Shown one piece after another: positions 60,844-64,000 of a stretch of 64,000 bases of DNA (positions are counted from its first letter, which is position 1; the number at the start of each line of letters is the position of its first letter). The translations under genes were made by a program, and so were the position numbers. The stretch is from NCBI RefSeq assembly GCF_003316875.1, contig NZ_QMIL01000001.1, positions 826,205-890,204 on the forward strand, given 5' to 3'. The notes beneath the pieces are model-generated. The model was not told the DNA's origin and made no database searches. It saw only the letters and a list, made by a program, of their open reading frames with translations. Source of the stretch: Aliidiomarina celeris. GTDB lineage: Bacteria > Pseudomonadota > Gammaproteobacteria > Enterobacterales > Alteromonadaceae.

Positions 60844-61965
60844 TTAAGCGGCCTGTTTTTCATCCTGTTTAACTGACGGCTCGTCCGGGTTCAGTGTTGT
60901 CGGGCCGACGGGTTCGCAGTTGCGAACATTGCGTTTACCCCAGCGATTTGGGTTGGCTGCCTTTGCTTTTTCCAAGTGCTGTTTACGCTTAGCTAATGTG
61001 GCTTTATCTTGTCTAGTATGACGTTGATGCGGCGTTACGAAGCGTAATTTACTGTGCTTATGCTCGTAGTTATACCAGCGTGTGAACTTTAATACCCATT
61101 CACGAGCCTCTTCTAGGCTTTTAAAGCCCTGAGAAGGCCATTCAGGCCGGTATTTGCAGGTTCTAAATAGCGACTCTGCAAACGGGTTGTCATTACTTAC
61201 TCGCGGGCGGCTGTATGAGGTGGTCACACCTAGCTCATATGCTTTAGCCCGCATCGTCTGTGACTTCATCGGCGCACCATTATCAGAGTGCAACACTAAG
61301 CCTGTGTGTAAGCAGTTTTCACGCAACAATGTGCGTTGTAAAAGCTCAGCCGCGAGCTCGCCGGACTCCTGCTCGTGAACTTCATCACCAACGATTTTGC
61401 GACTAAACAAGTCTTCGAGCATGTACCAATAATAAAATTGCCCACGTACAGCGCTCGGTAAATAGGTGATGTCCCAGCAGAACACTTGCCCAGGTCCCGT
61501 AGCTTCAAATGTCTCCGGCGCTTTATGGCCCTTAGGCGCTGCACTGCGACCGCGATGATGCAATTGACCATGTAGCTTCAGCACCCGGTAAAAAGTTGAT
61601 TCGGAGCCATAATAAAGGCCCTCATCAAGCAACGTCGGTACAATCTGCGTCGGCGGCAAACTGGTAAAGCGCTTCTCATTGCTGACGTTTAATATAATCG
61701 CCTGCTCAGCCACCGAGAGTTTGTTCGATGGCCCCGGACGAACAGCATCCGGACGTTTGTCCGCAAGCACTTTGCCATTCTGATACCAGCGCTTATAAGT
61801 ACGCAAACTGATACCGGCTTCTTCGCATGCTAGTGGAAGCCGAGCTCCAGACTCTTTAGCTTCGCGTATCCAAGTAACATATTGCTTGCGCTCTGAGACC
61901 GAGGTCAATCGTCCTCGCTGTCGTTCTCCCAGAGCGCATCCAGCTTTTTTGTTAAGTGCATCCAT
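60844..61965 (-). CDS. IS3-type transposase OrfB (DDE integrase domain)
   Basis: A 373-residue frame. An N-terminal helical part (EAGISLRTYKRWYQNG) and HTH_21-like region precede the integrase core with DDE residues in CWDITYLPS, LHSDNGAPMKS and NPFAESLFRTCK. The C-terminus has a Lys-rich tail. The first 20 or so residues (MDALNKKAG...) come from the triple-hairpin insert and from a shifted reading of the old orfA tail; the original start is probably TTG near 61908, at LTSVSERKQYV, overlapping the former orfA stop. The catalytic part looks intact. Confidence 0.88.
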   Translation of the reverse strand: MDALNKKAGCALGERQRGRLTSVSERKQYVTWIREAKESGARLPLACEEAGISLRTYKRWYQNGKVLADKRPDAVRPGPSNKLSVAEQAIILNVSNEKRFTSLPPTQIVPTLLDEGLYYGSESTFYRVLKLHGQLHHRGRSAAPKGHKAPETFEATGPGQVFCWDITYLPSAVRGQFYYWYMLEDLFSRKIVGDEVHEQESGELAAELLQRTLLRENCLHTGLVLHSDNGAPMKSQTMRAKAYELGVTTSYSRPRVSNDNPFAESLFRTCKYRPEWPSQGFKSLEEAREWVLKFTRWYNYEHKHSKLRFVTPHQRHTRQDKATLAKRKQHLEKAKAANPNRWGKRNVRNCEPVGPTTLNPDEPSVKQDEKQAA

Positions 61966-62010
61966 GCACTTAACCGCTTCGCGGCTACGCGAAAACCTGT
62001 TCCAGACAGG
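61951..62010. repeat. 60-bp triple-hairpin insert inside the IS3 element
   Basis: Three adjacent palindromes: GTTAAGTGCA/TGCACTTAAC (61951-61974), TTCGCG/CGCGAA (about 61979-61994, loop of 4) and CCTGT/ACAGG (61996-62010), the last extended by flanking A/T bases. Runs of five to six A on the minus strand flank it on both sides. Removing it restores an orfA ending KKLDALWENDSEDD, which is usual for this IS group. Confidence 0.75.
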
Positions 62011-62476
62011 TTTTTCGCAATACTAGTAACGCTGCGGTTTCAGCCAACGCTTTTTCTTTTTGGCGAAGCTCGCGCTTAAGCTGTTTAATCTCTTTGCGAT
62101 CTGCTTTGCGTTGCTGCCTAGCTTCGAGCTCTTGCTCGCGTGAACTTGCAAAGCCTTTTAGTGAGTCTGCTTTCCACGCTCTCACTTGCTCGACATAAAG
62201 TCCTTTAGCACGGCAGTATTCACTGAGCTCTGCTTCATTCAAAGCGCCTGTTTCGATAACGACAGCTAGCTTTGCTTCTGGTGACCATTGGTCTGGTGTT
62301 GGTTTGTTTCCTGGCACGGGTCGACCCTGTAATTTGGCTTTATCTCGCCAACTATACAAAGTTTGCAGGCCAATGCCCTCAACTCGAGATACTTCTGCTA
62401 CCGTCATATTTAACGGCGGTAATAATTTACTAAGAACTGCTTGCTTACGTTCTTCTGAATAGCGTGGCACAATCAA
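61985..62476 (-). CDS. IS3-type transposase OrfA, 3' end altered by insert
   Basis: A 163-residue helix-turn-helix protein that binds the IS ends. The HTH part is VPRYSEERKQAVLSKLL to VSRVEGIGLQTLYSWRDKA; the C-terminal half is a leucine-zipper-like coiled coil (KQLKRELRQKEKALAETAAL). The normal tail is replaced by RKTCLEQVFA and a stop inside the hairpin insert. It may still bind DNA, but the frameshift link to OrfB is disturbed. Confidence 0.85.
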   Translation of the reverse strand: MIVPRYSEERKQAVLSKLLPPLNMTVAEVSRVEGIGLQTLYSWRDKAKLQGRPVPGNKPTPDQWSPEAKLAVVIETGALNEAELSEYCRAKGLYVEQVRAWKADSLKGFASSREQELEARQQRKADRKEIKQLKRELRQKEKALAETAALLVLRKTCLEQVFA

Positions 62477-62504
62477 GCCTTAACGCCCCAACTGGTTAAT
62501 TTTT

Positions 62505-62584
62505 GAGTAGTGTCAACAATCCTGCCAGAGGGGGCATCTCGGGCCTTATCAGTCCTTATAGCCGAGATCGGAGTATTGTCAACA
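62505..62584. repeat. Two direct copies of an IS3-type end, 66 bp apart
   Basis: GAGTAGTGTCAACA (62505-62518) and GAGTATTGTCAACA (62571-62584) match at 13 of 14 bases. One is the end of the IS3 element; the other looks like the end of a second, lost copy. Confidence 0.55.
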
Positions 62585-62625
62585 CCAACTTAAAATGTCC
62601 GGTTTCGTATAGCGCTTTGTTACGT

Positions 62626-63048
62626 TTACTTTTTACCTGACTCTATGACCATATATTTAAAGGACGAAACATCGTCTTTGGGTTTTAGTTTTAGATCTTT
62701 TCTAATTGCCAGTACCAGTTCTGTTAATCGTTTATCATGCTCATCTCTCGGAACTTTTTCGCCCGGCAGGCACGTTAAATCCTGGTAATTGTGTAAACGA
62801 CTGATTACTTCTTGAGATGCGAATAAACCGACAGTATTAAATGCGATGGCATACCTTTTACTGCTCTCATGAGAAGAATGCGCACCAACATTTGCGGCTA
62901 GCGCAGCAAAATACTCTTTATAATGCCCTAATTTTTCTTTACGCCATTCCGCTTCTCGCTCGCGCTGCTTGGTGGCCCAATACGTGAAAGCAGCAACTAT
63001 TATTGCTGCTGACGCAGATATTATTGATATTAGAACATTTGAGTCCAT
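62626..63048 (-). CDS. Small membrane-anchored protein of unknown function
   Basis: A 140-residue protein with one N-terminal membrane helix (SNVLISIISASAAIIVAAFTYW, about residues 3-24) followed by a charged, helical cytoplasmic domain (KQREREAEWRKEKLGHYKEY). Such short proteins with an N-terminal helix and a coiled domain are common in accessory regions of marine gammaproteobacteria. I do not recognise the family. It lies between IS remnants with no operon partner. The long uninterrupted frame and the clear topology argue that it is real. Confidence 0.6.
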   Translation of the reverse strand: MDSNVLISIISASAAIIVAAFTYWATKQREREAEWRKEKLGHYKEYFAALAANVGAHSSHESSKRYAIAFNTVGLFASQEVISRLHNYQDLTCLPGEKVPRDEHDKRLTELVLAIRKDLKLKPKDDVSSFKYMVIESGKK

Positions 63049-63142
63049 CTATATTGTCTCGAACTTTAGGGTAACGCAGCCAATACACGCGGGTTTGTAG
63101 TGAAGGCGCAGCCGCAATGTAAATACCCCATTTATAACACAG

Positions 63143-63515
63143 TCATCTCGAGTTACTCCATTGCCCGAGCGTGTAGTGAATGGCTTTACCCAACAGGGAC
63201 TGGTTATTGACGCTAAGTGCTGACTTGTCGAGCCAGTCTTTGAGTTTATTCATGATTGGCAACGACAGTTCTTGTCGGGCTGCATATAGCCATTGCCACT
63301 GTTGTGGTGATAGGTTTAACACACGACCGTTGAGCTTGCGCGGCCACTTAAACTTGCTTTTCTCAAGGCGTTTGTAGCACAAGAAAAAACCGGTTTTATT
63401 CCAGTACAGCGCTTTGTACTTTGTCGCGTTGGCGATTACAAAATACAAACAGCGCACCGCTAAACACCGGCTGCTTGTACAAATAAATCGCCGAAGGCTC
63501 TACGAACATTTTCAT
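63143..63515 (-). pseudogene. Fused and frameshifted IS66 tnpB-tnpC remnant
   Basis: From ATG 63515 the frame reads MKMFVEPSAIYLYKQPV, the start of IS66 Orf2/TnpB, then skips about 20 family residues (DFRKSINGL region) to FSGALFVFCNRQRDK, shifts frame, and continues ALYWNKTGFFLCYKRLEKS to the end of TnpB. It then runs straight into KLKDWLDKSALSVNNQSLLG, part of the C-terminal TnpC transposase, and stops. At least two deletions and one frameshift are needed to explain it. The TnpC catalytic core is lost. Confidence 0.85.
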
Positions 63516-63709
63516 GCAACAAGCGACTTCACTAACTGCGCCAACCAATGTGGCTTAACGTGTAGCGTCAAGGTGAGTGCTAGGTTGCCATAATTTAGCG
63601 TCAGCGAATGATGGTTCGTCTGCATCACTTGTTGCGCTTGCACAAAACCGTTATCGTTTTGTGCAAGCAGCTCAAGCCACTGAGCATGGCTGCGATGGGT
63701 ACGACTCAT
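63512..63709 (-). CDS. IS66-type accessory protein TnpA (Orf1)
   Basis: A 65-residue protein matching the small IS66 TnpA family: RSHAQWLELLAQNDNGF near the start and a beta-rich end (LTLNYGNLALTLTLHV). The stop overlaps the start of the tnpB remnant (ATGA), as in intact IS66 elements. With its partners destroyed it is likely without function. Confidence 0.75.
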   Translation of the reverse strand: MSRTHRSHAQWLELLAQNDNGFVQAQQVMQTNHHSLTLNYGNLALTLTLHVKPHWLAQLVKSLVA

Positions 63710-63894
63710 AAATCACCTCGTTAGTTGAAACGTGGTGATAAAATTAGACCATCTGCAAAAGCATGCCTAGGCGTGGTTGCTGTTACGGTTACACTCATAA
63801 CGCCTCACATCACCGGCAGCGAAAAGCAGAGCGACGAAGGAGCGGCGCTTTTTGCTGTCCGAGTGTATGTGATTGATACTCATTGAGCTTTCTC

Positions 63895-63923
63895 CCCAGT
63901 TTAGCCAACTTGGCTAAACTGGG
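63895..63923. repeat. 29-bp near-perfect palindrome upstream of the IS110-type gene
   Basis: CCCAGTTTAGCCAA (63895-63908), one base, TTGGCTAAACTGGG (63910-63923): a perfect 14-bp inverted repeat with a single central base. It ends 30 bases before the recombinase ATG, between the IS66 remnant and the IS110-type gene, within the non-coding end of that element. Confidence 0.85.
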
Positions 63924-63953
63924 AGGCGACCAAACCAAAAAGGAGAAGACCCA

Positions 63954-64000
63954 ATGAACTTTTACAATAGCACTCATCAGCATTATTGTGGAATCGATTT
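63954..64000 (+). CDS. Start of an IS110-type recombinase, cut by the window edge
   Basis: Only 15 codons are in the window: MNFYNSTHQHYCGID. This opening, with the first catalytic Asp in the CGID motif of the RuvC-like DEDD domain, is typical of IS110-family transposases. AAGGAG lies nine bases ahead of the ATG. The rest lies outside. Confidence 0.7.
   Translation, partial: MNFYNSTHQHYCGID

Larger units (their letters stand above)
60824..62518 (-). mobile_element. IS3-type insertion sequence carrying a 60-bp insert
   Basis: Two-gene element (orfA 62476-61985, orfB 61965-60844). End sequences AGTTGACACT at 60824 and TGTTGACACTACTC (inverse, 62505-62518) form imperfect inverted repeats. Exact borders are uncertain by a few bases. 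Confidence 0.75.

Noticed and set aside
61951-61974. GTTAAGT...ACTTAAC as an integron attC core pair
   Set aside because: The two core-like halves are in the reverse order for attC, the spacing is far too short and no integrase or cassette context is present.

Overview
The window looks like a chromosomal segment of a marine-type gammaproteobacterium, probably in or near the Alteromonadales/Idiomarinaceae. The reasons are a complete Na+-pumping NADH:quinone reductase operon (nqrABCDEF with an apbE-like gene and nqrM), FabV as enoyl-ACP reductase, BolA, SohB, YciK, a VolA/Pla-1-type surface lipase, an S1/P1 nuclease and roughly 50% GC. The genus is an inference. No rRNA, tRNA or CRISPR array was seen.

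Layout. 1-12 kb is housekeeping and cell-envelope genes: prfC (cut by the window edge), a decayed Fic gene, a DUF368/PopT undecaprenyl-phosphate translocase, an iron alcohol dehydrogenase, sohB, the lipase, yciK, the nuclease, and two exported proteins of the CpeT/CpcT and YCF48-like families. 12-19 kb is the nqr operon, read leftwards. 19-26 kb holds a REP-associated tyrosine transposase (RAYT) and several copies of its likely substrate, inverted-repeat elements with GGGGTCAG ends, lying between fabV, bolA, a chemoreceptor, a DHH phosphoesterase and cysC. 25-30 kb is sulfate activation and uptake (cysD, cysN, an SLC13/RCK permease, cysC).

30-39.3 kb is one giant gene on the minus strand. It encodes about 3064 residues: a signal peptide, two degenerate and 27 regular 61-residue InlB-B-type repeats, cadherin/Ig-like and thrombospondin-3-like segments, an internal tryptophan-rich hydrophobic sorting-like segment with a second signal-like stretch, and a C-terminal outer-membrane beta barrel. 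39.5-45.7 kb is a YjbEFGH/Gfc-type exopolysaccharide export locus in which the usually separate GfcC (YjbG) domain appears fused to YjbH (GfcD), with a small poly-Asp YjbE-like protein and a predicted alpha/alpha-toroid enzyme of unknown substrate. 45.8-60.7 kb is a surface-polysaccharide cluster, also read leftwards: ugd, galE, a WecA-type initiating transferase, a WecG/TagA transferase, the GDP-mannose/GDP-fucose genes (manB, manC, gmm, fcl, gmd), two glycosyltransferases and an AT-rich EpsG-like polymerase.

58-64 kb is a graveyard of insertion sequences: a broken IS30 copy with recognisable ends, an IS3-type element whose orfA is interrupted by a 60-bp triple-hairpin insert, a deleted IS66 remnant, and the start of an IS110-type recombinase at the right edge, preceded by a 29-bp near-perfect palindrome.

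The points most worth a second look are the GfcC-YjbH fusion locus, the stalk-plus-barrel giant protein with a possible internal processing site, the triple-hairpin insert in the IS3 element, and the RAYT with its dispersed elements, some of which supply the 3' ends of genes.
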